Source: Bacteroidales bacterium (GTDB lineage Bacteria; Bacteroidota; Bacteroidia; Bacteroidales; UBA10428). From it: 48,235 bases of DNA. A program made the position numbers and the translations under genes. The notes under the pieces are model-generated. The model saw nothing but the letters and a program-made list of their open reading frames with translations. It was not told the DNA's origin and ran no database searches. Location of the stretch: NCBI GenBank assembly GCA_016938235.1, contig JAFGVA010000049.1, positions 1-48,235 of the forward strand, read 5' to 3'. Below, piece by piece: positions 31,101 through 39,452 of the stretch; within the stretch, counting starts at the first letter, position 1, and every line of letters starts with the position of its first letter.

Positions 31101-31381
31101 GAATGCCTGTTGCAGTCTTCGATAAGCAAGAAGATTTCACTTGTCACGAAATTGATTGCAAAAAGGGCGATCAGATTTATATATTCTCCGATGGCTACCC
31201 CGACCAGTTTGGCGGAGATAATCTGAAGAAATACATGTCGAAAAATCTTCGCGAAAAAGTAGTTTCCATATCAAACTTACCTATGGAGCAGCAAAAAGAA
31301 AAACTGCTCGAAGAGTTTTATGCCTGGAAGGGCGATACCGAACAAATCGATGATGTTACCCTGCTGGGGGTGAAGATTTAA
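28160..31381 (+). CDS. Membrane sensor: periplasmic two-component propeller, Y_Y_Y and SpoIIE/PP2C phosphatase (second copy)
   Basis: A 1,073-residue protein starting with GTG at 28160. The next residues form a signal peptide (LKRSIHTFSVFFLFLLAPYL), and no ATG fits better. The architecture matches the paralogue at 12534: Reg_prop blades over about 25-640 (YLWIGTNGNG, NIWVGTDGG, NIWFGTFSNG), Y_Y_Y at about 690-765 (LTSGKYTFQVRAS), one membrane helix near 770-790 (WWFILVTIFIILTGFISLI), a coiled coil and a SpoIIE/PP2C domain with GDFYW, DCTGHGVPGAF, DGMD, FSDGYPDQ and DDVTL. The cytoplasmic half is far more similar between the copies than the propeller, suggesting one shared target and two different signals. 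It is co-transcribed with the caspase gene. The protein it dephosphorylates is not encoded here. Confidence 0.9.
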   Translation: MLKRSIHTFSVFFLFLLAPYLQAQQYSFTKYSLAEGLSQSTAYCLLQDSRGYLWIGTNGNGINRFDGKNFIEISKKNGLAGNIVRTIFEDKKGNIWVGTDGGISIFNGYNIKNITNSNGLRGSVVLCVNQDSIDNYWVGTNDGGLNRLNFFRDSITIKTFGKDEGLRGRLVFNIQVDSLNRLWLSTVGGVNLVTQNKDSLEFLHFIEERGEIPSNMVITASPDNNGDLVFGTYDAGVFRIKAYNSTDKFKVTGSFNTISEGNNFETVWSILPDSENNIWFCTDKKGIIFQSGNKIVDFNENNGLPENQVLSSIQDSEGNIWFGTFSNGICRFSGFNFVHYAEDEGFGEPITSIIQAGDNSLLFASEGAGILQSELINGQLAIPETILKEASLFVNDMFYDKTSQTIWIATADRGVFKVCNGVIENFNSFNGLTNNTVSCIHVDSKKRLWAGTKGGLSILIESGFKNFTENSDPKLVSNEVQTIIEDREKTIWIGTLNGLVSFTETSMTNYDEVEGLNSKKIHCLAEDYMGNIWIGTFGGGVFKFDKELDTLPIQKILDDNSILSNNVYSLLFYNDTTLLCGTDRGLNQIGLNKNMHVKYIRSYSRSEGFIGTESNINSIFKDKDNNVWIGTKDNLTQLKIDEFKEQSSIKNIEITNIQLNYEEVNWISTGFNVSKWFNVPLDLKLKHNENKLSIVYRAIYLTNPDKIIYSYRTKESEKWSPSTKENSITLPGLTSGKYTFQVRASIDNIVWSQPASFSFIIKPPVWKTWWFILVTIFIILTGFISLIKTRERKLLRDKQILEETVKKRTQEIREQKTRIERQKQELTDSIEYAKKIQEAVISKPKDVEKYLSEYFILFLPRDIVSGDFYWFGEYDNKFVFSVADCTGHGVPGAFMSMLGIRLLNEIVLERGVTAPNKILNQLRAGVIQALQQGGEISETRDGMDIALCTFDPVKSKLYYSGAYNSLWLMRDGEIETYKADRMPVAVFDKQEDFTCHEIDCKKGDQIYIFSDGYPDQFGGDNLKKYMSKNLREKVVSISNLPMEQQKEKLLEEFYAWKGDTEQIDDVTLLGVKI

Positions 31382-31415
31382 TTCTGAAGGTATTTTGAAA
31401 AATGTATAATTGAGA

Positions 31416-31502
31416 ACCGATCACCGATCACCGATCACCGATCACTGATCACCGATCACCGATCACTGATCACCGATCACCGATCACTGATCACCGATCA
31501 CC
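31416..31502. repeat. Heptamer tandem repeat array, 12 copies
   Basis: Twelve perfect-length copies of a 7-base unit, accgatc or actgatc, plus a partial acc. From the third copy the variants follow a C-C-T pattern, giving a 21-base higher-order period. Every unit contains GATC. It lies between two convergent genes, starting 35 bases after the sensor stop codon and ending 3 bases before the acyltransferase stop codon. The unit is too short and spacer-free to be a CRISPR. Confidence 0.95.
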
Positions 31503-31505
31503 ATT

Positions 31506-32354
31506 TTAAAACGGCACCGAACTCACCCCGTCAAGCTTATAAACCTGTTCCTTAACCCATTTTGCCCATTCAAGAGGTTGTTTTGTGTTATCGAAAGTTT
31601 GCCAGGGTATAGGCTTACCAACCTTAATAACAAAGTGCTTATTTTTATGGTGATAGGTTTCGTCAACCAGGTAAAGCATTTCAATATTGGCTTTAATTCC
31701 TAAGGTTTTCCTAAGGTTTGCCAGCCTGTAAAAAAACTTTGTACACTTACCACTCATATGAATGGGAATAACATCGCGCTGGTATTTTACAGCCTTTACA
31801 ATAAAGCTTTTTTGCCAGGTAAGGTCAACAATCTGACCTTTTATTTTTCGTGAAACCAAGCCGGCCGGGAAGGTTAGTACCTGAGTGTCTGAATCATAGG
31901 TATTTTCAATCTCTCTTGCAGCCTCCATGGCCTGCCTTCCATGCTTGTTAATTGGAATAAATAGCGGAGTCAGGTTTGTAACATTCATTAAAATGTCGTT
32001 TACAAGAAACTTAACCGGGCTAAGGAATTTACATACAGCTTTTATTATTAAAAGTCCATCGAATCCTCCAAGTGGGTGATTCGAAACAAATACAAACCGG
32101 CCTGATTTAGGAATGTTTTCTTCGCCTTGAACTTCAAGAGAAACCTTGTATTCTTTCATGGCCGCCTCAATAAAATCGATACCTATTCTGTCGCCATATT
32201 TACCCATAAAATAATTTACTTCGTCCTGATGAGCAATACGTTCCAGGTATTTATATATAAATCCGGGAATCATACGGGCTACTTTGGGGTTCTTCTCTTT
32301 AAAAATTTCTCTGATATTGACTTTCTTAATTTTTTTGCCGGCAGCTTCTGTCAT
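31506..32354 (-). CDS. PlsC-family lipid acyltransferase (hemolysin/ACT14924-like group)
   Basis: A 282-residue acyltransferase predicted to move an acyl chain from acyl-ACP or acyl-CoA onto a lysolipid or amino-acid lipid at the membrane. The catalytic motif is NHPLGGFDG (His93, Asp99), a one-residue-longer variant of the usual NHx4D. The second block TFPAGLVSRK (about 161-170) replaces the EGTR motif of standard PlsC. Both features recall the Bacteroidota hemolysin-like group, which includes the O-acyltransferase of glycine-lipid synthesis (GlsA). That substrate is possible but unproven, since no GNAT-type GlsB partner is adjacent. The start is ATG 32354. It is transcribed away from mraZ. 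Confidence 0.82.
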   Translation of the reverse strand: MTEAAGKKIKKVNIREIFKEKNPKVARMIPGFIYKYLERIAHQDEVNYFMGKYGDRIGIDFIEAAMKEYKVSLEVQGEENIPKSGRFVFVSNHPLGGFDGLLIIKAVCKFLSPVKFLVNDILMNVTNLTPLFIPINKHGRQAMEAAREIENTYDSDTQVLTFPAGLVSRKIKGQIVDLTWQKSFIVKAVKYQRDVIPIHMSGKCTKFFYRLANLRKTLGIKANIEMLYLVDETYHHKNKHFVIKVGKPIPWQTFDNTKQPLEWAKWVKEQVYKLDGVSSVPF

Positions 32355-32569
32355 TTTTATCTATATTGAAATTGATTCGTAAAATTAGGAAAAAGTTTTG
32401 CAACGAAATGCTTTAAAAGACTTTAGTGTTTAGTCTTCACTTTCTCTTCTGGTTTGGTTTTTCACTCATATAACCATAAAGAATCGCATAAACTGCATCA
32501 TGTTTTTAACTTGATACTAAAGTTATTTTAAACTAAAAGCTGATGTTATTCATCTAAAACAAAAAAACA

Positions 32570-32609
32570 CAAAAAGGACTATTTGAATTTCTCCAAATAG
32601 TCCTTTTTG
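32570..32609. terminator. Strong bidirectional hairpin terminator in a divergent intergenic region
   Basis: A 16-bp perfect stem (caaaaaggactatttg and its complement) with an 8-base loop. Read on the minus strand, the stem is followed by TG and then seven T; read on the plus strand, the stem itself ends in five T. No annotated gene on either strand ends here. Confidence 0.8.
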
Positions 32610-32765
32610 TTTATACCTAATAGCAGAATTAAGCAATTACCATCCGGCAGGTGTTTTATCTCCTTCTCAAAAAAACCGCAATTAACGCTGCCTTTTAACT
32701 GTCCGAAATTTCTATAAAAAATTGCACAACAAAATCCACAATAAAAATAAAGTTATTAACAAAAG

Positions 32766-32800
32766 TGGGAAAAAGTGGGTCAAAATGGATCAAAGTGGGA
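32766..32800 (+). promoter_or_regulatory. MraZ operator (four direct TGGGN boxes)
   Basis: TGGGA, TGGGT, TGGAT and TGGGA occur at 32766, 32776, 32786 and 32796, each separated by 5 bases. This is the known MraZ box layout of TGGG repeats on a 10-base period, and the third box is degenerate. It lies 37 bases before the mraZ start, implying autoregulation of the dcw cluster. Confidence 0.88.
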
Positions 32801-32837
32801 ATATTTTCATATTTTTACGCTCAATTATCCTGACTAT

Positions 32838-33305
32838 ATGATAAACTTTATTGGCGATTATAATTGCAAGCTGGATGCAAAAGGCCGACTAATGCTGCCC
32901 TCAACCTTTCTGAAGCAGATGGGAGAAGGTGTGCCTGCAAAGCTGATTGTCAAAAAGGATGTATTTGAAAGTTGCCTGGTAATTTACCCCGAGAGTGAAT
33001 GGGATAAGCAGGTAAAGCTTTTAAAGAAAAAACTGAATCCCTACAAAAGAGAGCATAACACATTTATGCGGGTATTTTTTAAGGGAGTTGCCGAATTGGC
33101 CATCGATTCAAACAACAGGATATTGTTGCCAAAACGTTTATTGGAGCTCATAGATGCCGATAAGGAGGTGGCTCTTGCCGGGCAACCCGGTAAAATTGAG
33201 CTCTGGGCTAAAACTAAATACGATAATGTTGAGCTTGGCGATGATGAATTTGCCAACATGGCAGAAAATTTACTTGACGGATTAATAGATGAATTAGAAG
33301 AATGA
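32838..33305 (+). CDS. mraZ: Transcriptional regulator MraZ
   Basis: A 155-residue DNA-binding regulator, the first gene of the division/cell-wall cluster. MraZ proteins carry two AbrB-like DxxxR motifs; here they are LDAKGRLMLP (about 12-21) and IDSNNRILLPKRLLE (about 90-104). I chose the ATG at 32838, which gives the family's usual start (MINFIGDYNCKLDAKGR). A longer reading from GTG 32775 would begin inside the operator and add 21 residues unlike the family. It overlaps rsmH by 4 bases (ATGA). It is expected to bind the TGGG boxes just upstream and control the operon. Confidence 0.95.
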   Translation: MINFIGDYNCKLDAKGRLMLPSTFLKQMGEGVPAKLIVKKDVFESCLVIYPESEWDKQVKLLKKKLNPYKREHNTFMRVFFKGVAELAIDSNNRILLPKRLLELIDADKEVALAGQPGKIELWAKTKYDNVELGDDEFANMAENLLDGLIDELEE

Positions 33306-34201
33306 CAGATTATCACCAACCGGTACTGCTGAAAGAAAGTGTTCATGGACTGGATATCAAGCCGGATGGGATTTATGTCGACACCACTTTCGGAGGAGGT
33401 GGTCATTCCCGCGAAATATTAAGTCATCTTACCACTGGAAAACTTATTGCCTTCGATCAGGATAAAGATGTTTTACCTAATCTGCCCGATGACGAACGTT
33501 TCATTTTTGTGCAGCATAATTTCAGATTTCTAAAGAATTTTTTGAGGTATCACGGCATTGAGTCAATCGATGGTTTGCTGGCCGATCTTGGGGTTTCATC
33601 ACATCATTTCGATACGGCTCAAAGAGGTTTTTCATTCCGACACGATTCAGCTATTGATATGCGAATGAATCAGGATTCAGGATTTTCTGCAGTCGATTTG
33701 CTGAATAGTTATGATCTCAATCATCTTACAAAGGTTTTTCGGGAATACGGTGAATTGAGTAATGCCCGCCGGGTAGCCCATTGCATTATTACTTATCGCG
33801 AGAAAGACGCAATCGACAATACCCGAGATTTAATAGAGGCACTTTCATCTGTTTTACCACGTCATGCCGAGCATTCCTTTCTTGCCAAGGTTTACCAGGC
33901 AATTAGGATTGAAGTGAACCACGAGATGGATTACCTGAGGCAGATGCTCGAGCAAACTTTGCAAGTGCTGAAACCGGGTGGAAGATTGGTTGTGATAAGT
34001 TACCATTCACTCGAAGACAGAATTGTCAAAACATTCATAAAGAATGGAGCTTTTGAGGAAGATACCTCTTTTGATTTATATGGAAACAAGAAGTCGGTGT
34101 TTAAATCAATTACCAGGAAGGTAATTATACCGTCAGAAGAAGAAATTAAAAGAAATAACAGGGCACGCAGTGCAAAGCTGAGAATTGCTGAAAAGAATTA
34201 G
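33302..34201 (+). CDS. rsmH: 16S rRNA (cytosine1402-N4)-methyltransferase RsmH
   Basis: A 299-residue SAM-dependent enzyme that methylates N4 of C1402 in the ribosomal decoding centre; it is also called MraW. The N-terminus (HQPVLLKESVHGLDI) and SAM-binding loop (TFGGGGHSREIL) are typical. So are LLADLGVSSHHFD, RGFSFRHDSAIDMRM and the C-terminal VVISYHSLEDRIVK with RARSAKLRIAEK. Length is normal. It overlaps mraZ by 4 bases and is followed after 3 bases by the ftsL-like gene, as is standard for the cluster. Confidence 0.97.
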   Translation: MTDYHQPVLLKESVHGLDIKPDGIYVDTTFGGGGHSREILSHLTTGKLIAFDQDKDVLPNLPDDERFIFVQHNFRFLKNFLRYHGIESIDGLLADLGVSSHHFDTAQRGFSFRHDSAIDMRMNQDSGFSAVDLLNSYDLNHLTKVFREYGELSNARRVAHCIITYREKDAIDNTRDLIEALSSVLPRHAEHSFLAKVYQAIRIEVNHEMDYLRQMLEQTLQVLKPGGRLVVISYHSLEDRIVKTFIKNGAFEEDTSFDLYGNKKSVFKSITRKVIIPSEEEIKRNNRARSAKLRIAEKN

Positions 34202-34204
34202 GCT

Positions 34205-34585
34205 ATGCTGGGAAGTAAAAAAGAGAAGATAGAATTTGTTGACTCTAAAGTTGAGCGGGAAGAGATAAAAGGATTCTCAATTAAGGGAATGCTCGATGGA
34301 AGCCTGCTTGCCGGTACCGCGTTTGCAAAGCAGTTGCCTTTTATTCTTTTCCTTGTATTTCTTGCAATTATCTATATCGGCAATCGCTACAATGCCGAAA
34401 AATTGGTCAGGCAGCTAATCACTGTTCGCGAGGAAGTAAAAAACATGCGCGCAGAACAAATAACAACAGCATCGGAGCTTATGAACGACAGTAAACCTTC
34501 GACGCTTGAAGAAATGGTTGAACAACGTGGACTGGGGTTGAAACAGCCCTCAAGTCCGCCACATAAAATAATTGTAGAAGATTAA
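34205..34585 (+). CDS. ftsL: FtsL-like divisome protein
   Basis: A 126-residue single-pass membrane protein. It has a basic cytoplasmic N-terminus of about 43 residues, one membrane helix at about 44-59 (LPFILFLVFLAIIYIG) and a short heptad-like periplasmic part (about 60-110). This topology and its place between rsmH and ftsI are those of FtsL, which forms a complex with FtsB and FtsQ and activates FtsWI. The sequence itself is poorly conserved across phyla, so position carries most of the weight. Its stop codon overlaps the ftsI start by one base (TAATG). Confidence 0.82.
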   Translation: MLGSKKEKIEFVDSKVEREEIKGFSIKGMLDGSLLAGTAFAKQLPFILFLVFLAIIYIGNRYNAEKLVRQLITVREEVKNMRAEQITTASELMNDSKPSTLEEMVEQRGLGLKQPSSPPHKIIVED

Positions 34586-36732
34586 TGTCAATTAAGAAAG
34601 ATATCATATGGCGTGTAGGTCTGGTTTATTTGTCAGTCCTTTTATTTGCTGTGGTTATTGCATCAAAATTGATTGTTCTTCAGTTTATTAAAGGAGAAAG
34701 CTGGAAGCAGATTGCCAGGGAAGAAAAAATCAAGAATTTTACAATTCCTTCTCATCGGGGTGATATTTATGCCGATGATATGCGTCTTCTGGCTAGTGAT
34801 GTGCCCTATTACGAAGTTCGGATGGACTTTGCGGCTCCTGCTCTTACCGATAAAATTTTTAATGCCGAGGTTGACTCACTGGCATGGCATTTATCAAGTC
34901 TATTCAGAGACAGGTCTGCCTCAATGTATGCAAGGGAATTGAAAAATGCCCGCCGGAAAGGTGAAAGATATTACCTGGTAAAAAGCAATGTGAATTACCT
35001 CCAGCTTAAACAGCTTAAAGAGTTTCCAATTTTCCGTCGTGGAAGATATAAGGGAGGAGTAATTTATACATCCAAAACAGAGCGCGTCAGGCCACACGAA
35101 GAGTTAGCAAGCCGAACTATTGGATACACCAAAGAAGAAAAAGATAAAAACGGAAATATAACAAAACTACTGGTTGGCTTAGATGGTGCTTACGATGAGG
35201 TATTGGTCGGGAAAAAAGGTTTCATGAAAATGCAGAAACTTTCCGGAGGGGTATGGATGCCGATTGACGGAGAGGGAGAGGTTGATCCCGAAGATGGCAG
35301 CAGTATTATTACTACCATCAATGTCGATTGGCAGGATGTAGCTCATAAAGCGCTTAAACAGCAATTGCAACTTCAGGATGCAGCGCACGGAACGGTGGTT
35401 CTAATGCACGTTAGAACTGGAGATATAAAGGCTATCGTTAATCTTGAAAAGAAGGGTGATAACTATTACGAAACATACAATTATGCTGTTGGAGCCAGCA
35501 CTGAGCCTGGTTCTACATTTAAAATTCCGGTTATAATTACTGCACTTGAACAAGGGGTTATCGATATCGATGATACCATTGATACACAAAACGGTAAGTT
35601 CGAAGTTTATGATATTGTAATTCGCGACGAGAGTTACACGCACGGTGGTTATGGTAAAATAACTGTTCAGCAGGTGATCGAAAAATCATCGAACGTTGGA
35701 ATGGCAAAAATAATTACCGGGGCCTATCAGAAAAAGCCAACAGAATTTGTTGACCGTCTTTACAAAATGTCATTAAAAGATCCATTAAACTTGACTATAC
35801 CCGGAGAAGGAACCCCCCAGATTAATTACCCGGGCGATCCCTTATGGTCGGGGGTATCATTAGCGCAGATGGCATACGGTTACGAAGTAAAGCTTACCCC
35901 TCTGCAGATTTTAACCTTCTACAACGCCATCGCAAATGATGGACGTATGGTTAAACCTCGTTTTGTTAAGGAAATCCGTAATCATGGCAAAATTGAACAG
36001 GTATTTCCGGTTGAAGAAATAAATCCTTCAATATGCTCTCGACCTACGCTTAAAAAGGTTCGGACAATGCTTGAGGGAGTTGTAGAGCATGGAACAGCAG
36101 AGAACCTCAAAGCCTCGCATTTTAAAATTGCCGGAAAAACCGGTACCACTCAAATTTACAATGCAAAATACGGATACAAAGGTGGTCAAATGAGTTACCA
36201 GGCATCTTTTGTTGGCTATTTCCCGGCGTCGGATCCCGAGTATTCCTGTATTGTAGTAATCAATGCACCATCAAAAAACGTGTATTATGGGAATCGTGTT
36301 GCCGGGCCTGTATTTCTTGAAATAGCAAATAAAGTATATGCTACCAGCCTTGACCTTCAGGATCCTTTAAATAAAAAAGATATAAGACTGGCCGAAGCTC
36401 CCTTTTCAAAAAGTGGCGAGAAGTTACAAACCAAAACGGCATTAAAAGATCTGGGAATAAAGGTTGAAGCGGATGAGAATCTCTCTGACTGGGTGTTAAC
36501 CCAGAAAAATGAAGACAAGGTAAAGTTGGAAAACAGGAAGATGGTTAATAACCTCATGCCTAACCTGGTGTCCATGGGTCTTAAAGACGCTTTATACCTT
36601 GCTGAGAATATGGGTTTAAAGGTTGAAGTGAGAGGAAGAGGTAGTGTCAGAAGTCAGTCAATTCAAGCCGGAAGCAGAATATCAAAAGGTCAGAAAGTAA
36701 TACTTGAAATGAGTTTTATAGATGAGCTATGA
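34585..36732 (+). CDS. ftsI: Septal peptidoglycan transpeptidase FtsI (PBP3) with C-terminal PASTA domain
   Basis: A 715-residue class B penicillin-binding protein that cross-links septal peptidoglycan with FtsW. It has one N-terminal membrane helix (about 11-31) and a dimerisation domain beginning about 45 ([15 protein letters not shown]). The transpeptidase motifs are STFK with Ser310, SSN at 368-370 and KTGT at 518-521. A single PASTA domain occupies about 655-712 ([19 protein letters not shown]), common in Bacteroidota FtsI but absent from the E. coli protein. It overlaps murE by 4 bases. Confidence 0.96.
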   Translation: MSIKKDIIWRVGLVYLSVLLFAVVIASKLIVLQFIKGESWKQIAREEKIKNFTIPSHRGDIYADDMRLLASDVPYYEVRMDFAAPALTDKIFNAEVDSLAWHLSSLFRDRSASMYARELKNARRKGERYYLVKSNVNYLQLKQLKEFPIFRRGRYKGGVIYTSKTERVRPHEELASRTIGYTKEEKDKNGNITKLLVGLDGAYDEVLVGKKGFMKMQKLSGGVWMPIDGEGEVDPEDGSSIITTINVDWQDVAHKALKQQLQLQDAAHGTVVLMHVRTGDIKAIVNLEKKGDNYYETYNYAVGASTEPGSTFKIPVIITALEQGVIDIDDTIDTQNGKFEVYDIVIRDESYTHGGYGKITVQQVIEKSSNVGMAKIITGAYQKKPTEFVDRLYKMSLKDPLNLTIPGEGTPQINYPGDPLWSGVSLAQMAYGYEVKLTPLQILTFYNAIANDGRMVKPRFVKEIRNHGKIEQVFPVEEINPSICSRPTLKKVRTMLEGVVEHGTAENLKASHFKIAGKTGTTQIYNAKYGYKGGQMSYQASFVGYFPASDPEYSCIVVINAPSKNVYYGNRVAGPVFLEIANKVYATSLDLQDPLNKKDIRLAEAPFSKSGEKLQTKTALKDLGIKVEADENLSDWVLTQKNEDKVKLENRKMVNNLMPNLVSMGLKDALYLAENMGLKVEVRGRGSVRSQSIQAGSRISKGQKVILEMSFIDEL

Positions 36733-38198
36733 AAAAACTACAAACTATACTAACTAACATCGATTACAAACTTATCGGCCCTGCAGATATCGGGGTTAAC
36801 AACCTGGTTCTTGATTCAAGGCAGGTTGGAAAAGGAGACTTGTTTGCCGCCCAAAAAGGTACTGCCAGCGATGGGCACGATTATATACCACAGGTAATCG
36901 AGAAAGGGGCCTCTTGTATTTTATGCGAAATTGTACCAGAAAATATTCCTGAAGGGGTTACCATAATTCAGACTCCTGATTCACACAAGGCTCTTGGACA
37001 GCTGGCTTCAAATTTTTACGACAATCCGTCTTCGAAATTTAAACTTGTGGGAGTTACCGGCACTAACGGAAAAACATCTATTGCAACTCTCTTGCACCGG
37101 TTGTTTCAAAAGCAGGGATACAAAGCAGGTCTGCTTTCAACAGTAAGAAACCTGATTGCTGATCGCGAAGAACCTTCTACACATACCACCCCCGACTCCA
37201 TTAATCTGAACAGGCTTATGGCAGAGATGGTTAAAGAAGGTTGTGATTATGTTTTTATGGAGGTCAGCTCTCATGCCATTGACCAGAAAAGAATTACCGG
37301 TCTTGAGTTCGATGGAGCCATATTCACAAACATAACTCACGATCACCTCGATTACCATAAAACTTTCGATTCCTATATCAAAGCAAAAAAAGGATTGTTT
37401 GATTCGCTTAGCGAAAATGCTTTTTCATTGGTAAATCTCGATGATAAAAGAGGTTTGGTTATGGTTCAGAATACGAAGAGCAGTGTAAAAACTTTTTCGC
37501 TTTTAAAGCCAGCCGACTACAAAGGAAAAATACTCGAAAGTCATTTCGATGGAACGCTACTTGATATCAACGGAACAGAACTTTGGGTAAAACTCATTGG
37601 TAAGTTTAATGCCAGCAATCTTTTAGCTGTTTGTGGCGCAGCAACAGAGTTGGGTCAGAAATTCGATGAGGTACTTCAGCAGCTTAGCTGCCTTGAAACT
37701 GTCGATGGCCGGTTTGAATATGTAAGGTCAAACACCGGGGTAACTGCCGTAGTAGATTATGCGCATACCCCCGATGCATTAAAAAATGTAATTGACACCA
37801 TAAATGGTATTCGTGAAGGTTCAGGCCAGTTAATTACGCTTGTTGGCGCAGGCGGAAACAGGGATAAAACCAAGCGTCCTGAAATGGCAAATATTGCTGC
37901 CGCGGGTAGCGATAAAGTAATTCTCACTTCTGATAATCCAAGATTTGAAGAGCCTCAAGACATTTTGAACGATATGATGAAGGGTATTGAACCGCATCAA
38001 AATATTAAAACCCTTTCAATAGTCGACAGGAAGGAAGCTATCCGTACTGCCTGCATGCTTGCAAAACCCGGCGATATCATTCTTATTGCCGGTAAGGGAC
38101 ACGAAACTTACCAGGAGGTTAAAGGTGTACGAACCCATTTTAACGATAAAGAAATTGTATCGGAGTTTTTCATGTTGAATCAGATTAATATCCAATAA
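36729..38198 (+). CDS. murE: UDP-MurNAc-tripeptide synthetase MurE
   Basis: A 489-residue ATP-dependent ligase adding the third amino acid to UDP-MurNAc-L-Ala-D-Glu in the cytoplasm. The ATP loop is [10 protein letters not shown] (Gly111-Lys115 core). HTTPDS and [12 protein letters not shown] are the substrate and carbamyl-lysine regions, and [11 protein letters not shown] is conserved. DNPR at 402-405 is the signature of the meso-diaminopimelate-adding enzyme, so the wall should be of the mDAP type. It overlaps ftsI by 4 bases and mraY follows after one base. Confidence 0.97.
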   Translation: MKKLQTILTNIDYKLIGPADIGVNNLVLDSRQVGKGDLFAAQKGTASDGHDYIPQVIEKGASCILCEIVPENIPEGVTIIQTPDSHKALGQLASNFYDNPSSKFKLVGVTGTNGKTSIATLLHRLFQKQGYKAGLLSTVRNLIADREEPSTHTTPDSINLNRLMAEMVKEGCDYVFMEVSSHAIDQKRITGLEFDGAIFTNITHDHLDYHKTFDSYIKAKKGLFDSLSENAFSLVNLDDKRGLVMVQNTKSSVKTFSLLKPADYKGKILESHFDGTLLDINGTELWVKLIGKFNASNLLAVCGAATELGQKFDEVLQQLSCLETVDGRFEYVRSNTGVTAVVDYAHTPDALKNVIDTINGIREGSGQLITLVGAGGNRDKTKRPEMANIAAAGSDKVILTSDNPRFEEPQDILNDMMKGIEPHQNIKTLSIVDRKEAIRTACMLAKPGDIILIAGKGHETYQEVKGVRTHFNDKEIVSEFFMLNQINIQ

Positions 38199-38199
38199 A

Positions 38200-39447
38200 A
38201 TGCTTTTTTACTTATTTGAATACTTAGAGCAATTTGATTTTCCGGGAGCCGGAATGTTCCATTACATATCCTTCAGAGCATCTTTGGCTATAATAACATC
38301 GCTTATTATTTCAATGATCTTCGGCAAGCGAATTATTATCTTCCTTCAGCGTAAGCAAATTGGTGAAACCATCCGCGACCTGGGTCTTGAAGGGCAGCTT
38401 TCAAAAAAAGGTACACCTACTATGGGCGGTATAATTATTCTTGCGGCCATTCTTATTCCGGTATTGCTGTTTGGCGATTTAAGTAATGTATATGTATTAC
38501 TCATGCTCCTGACAACTGTTTGGTTGGGTTTTGTAGGTTTCCTCGATGATTATATTAAGGTATTCAAAAAGAATAAAGAAGGCCTGCGTGGCAAGTTCAA
38601 AATGCTCGGACAAATAGTACTGGGTTCTATTATTGCTATAACCATGTACTTTCACAACGATGTTGTCATTCGTGAGAATGTATTACAGGCTGACGGAACT
38701 CCTGTTACACAAATTGTTGAAAATGAGTTGGGCGAAGAACAAACTGTGGTTTTAACTGAGGATGTAAAGTCAACAAAAGTTAATGTGCCATTCTTCAAAA
38801 ACAACGAATTTGACTATTTCTACCTGATTAGCTGGATGGGAGAGAACGCCCGGAAATATACCTGGATAGTATTTGTACTTGCTGTAATATTTATTATAAG
38901 TGCTGTTTCAAACGGCGCAAATCTTACCGACGGGCTGGATGGCCTTGCAGCCGGATCCTCAGCCATTATTGGAGTCACTTTAGGCATTCTGGCCTATGTT
39001 TCGGGTAACACCATTTTTGCCGACTACCTCAATATAATGTATATACCAAATACCGGCGAGTTGGTAGTCTTTATTAGCGCCTTTATTGGCGCTATGGTTG
39101 GCTTTATGTGGTATAACTCGTATCCGGCACAGGTATTCATGGGAGATACCGGAAGCCTGGCTATTGGAGGCATAGTTGGTGTCTTTGCTATCCTTATCAG
39201 AAAAGAATTATTAATACCCATACTCTGTGGTGTTTTCCTGGTAGAAACATTATCGGTAGCTCTGCAGGTAAGTTGGTTTAAATATACCCGGAAGAAAACC
39301 GGTGAGGGCAAAAGAATTTTTCTTATGTCTCCCTTACATCATCATTTTCAGAAAAAGGGATATCCCGAAGCTAAAATTGTTACCCGCTTCTGGATTGTAG
39401 GAATTCTACTTGCTGTAATTACTATTGTCACACTCAAAATTAGATAG
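38200..39447 (+). CDS. mraY: Phospho-MurNAc-pentapeptide transferase MraY
   Basis: A 415-residue integral membrane enzyme that makes lipid I from UDP-MurNAc-pentapeptide and undecaprenyl phosphate. Active-site motifs are visible: [38 protein letters not shown] and [11 protein letters not shown]. It is longer than the roughly 360-residue E. coli enzyme because of an insertion of about 50 residues (about 155-210; [20 protein letters not shown]) in a loop between membrane helices, as in other Bacteroidota MraY. About ten membrane helices are expected. murD follows after 5 bases. Confidence 0.97.
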   Translation: MLFYLFEYLEQFDFPGAGMFHYISFRASLAIITSLIISMIFGKRIIIFLQRKQIGETIRDLGLEGQLSKKGTPTMGGIIILAAILIPVLLFGDLSNVYVLLMLLTTVWLGFVGFLDDYIKVFKKNKEGLRGKFKMLGQIVLGSIIAITMYFHNDVVIRENVLQADGTPVTQIVENELGEEQTVVLTEDVKSTKVNVPFFKNNEFDYFYLISWMGENARKYTWIVFVLAVIFIISAVSNGANLTDGLDGLAAGSSAIIGVTLGILAYVSGNTIFADYLNIMYIPNTGELVVFISAFIGAMVGFMWYNSYPAQVFMGDTGSLAIGGIVGVFAILIRKELLIPILCGVFLVETLSVALQVSWFKYTRKKTGEGKRIFLMSPLHHHFQKKGYPEAKIVTRFWIVGILLAVITIVTLKIR

Positions 39448-39452
39448 AACCT

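Larger units (their letters stand above)
32355..32837. other. 483-base intergenic stretch between divergent genes
   Basis: I find no convincing protein gene here. It holds the hairpin at 32570-32609 and the MraZ operator at 32766-32800. A weak 6-bp inverted repeat (aagact/agtctt) lies at 32417-32437. The region is A/T rich and must carry promoters for both flanking genes, but no clear TAnnTTTG match was found. Confidence 0.6.

Noticed and set aside
31416-31502. CRISPR array
   Set aside because: The unit is 7 bases with no spacers and no cas genes; it is a simple tandem repeat.
32775-32837. Longer mraZ starting at GTG 32775
   Set aside because: The extra 21 residues overlap the MraZ operator and do not resemble the family; the ATG at 32838 gives the conserved N-terminus.
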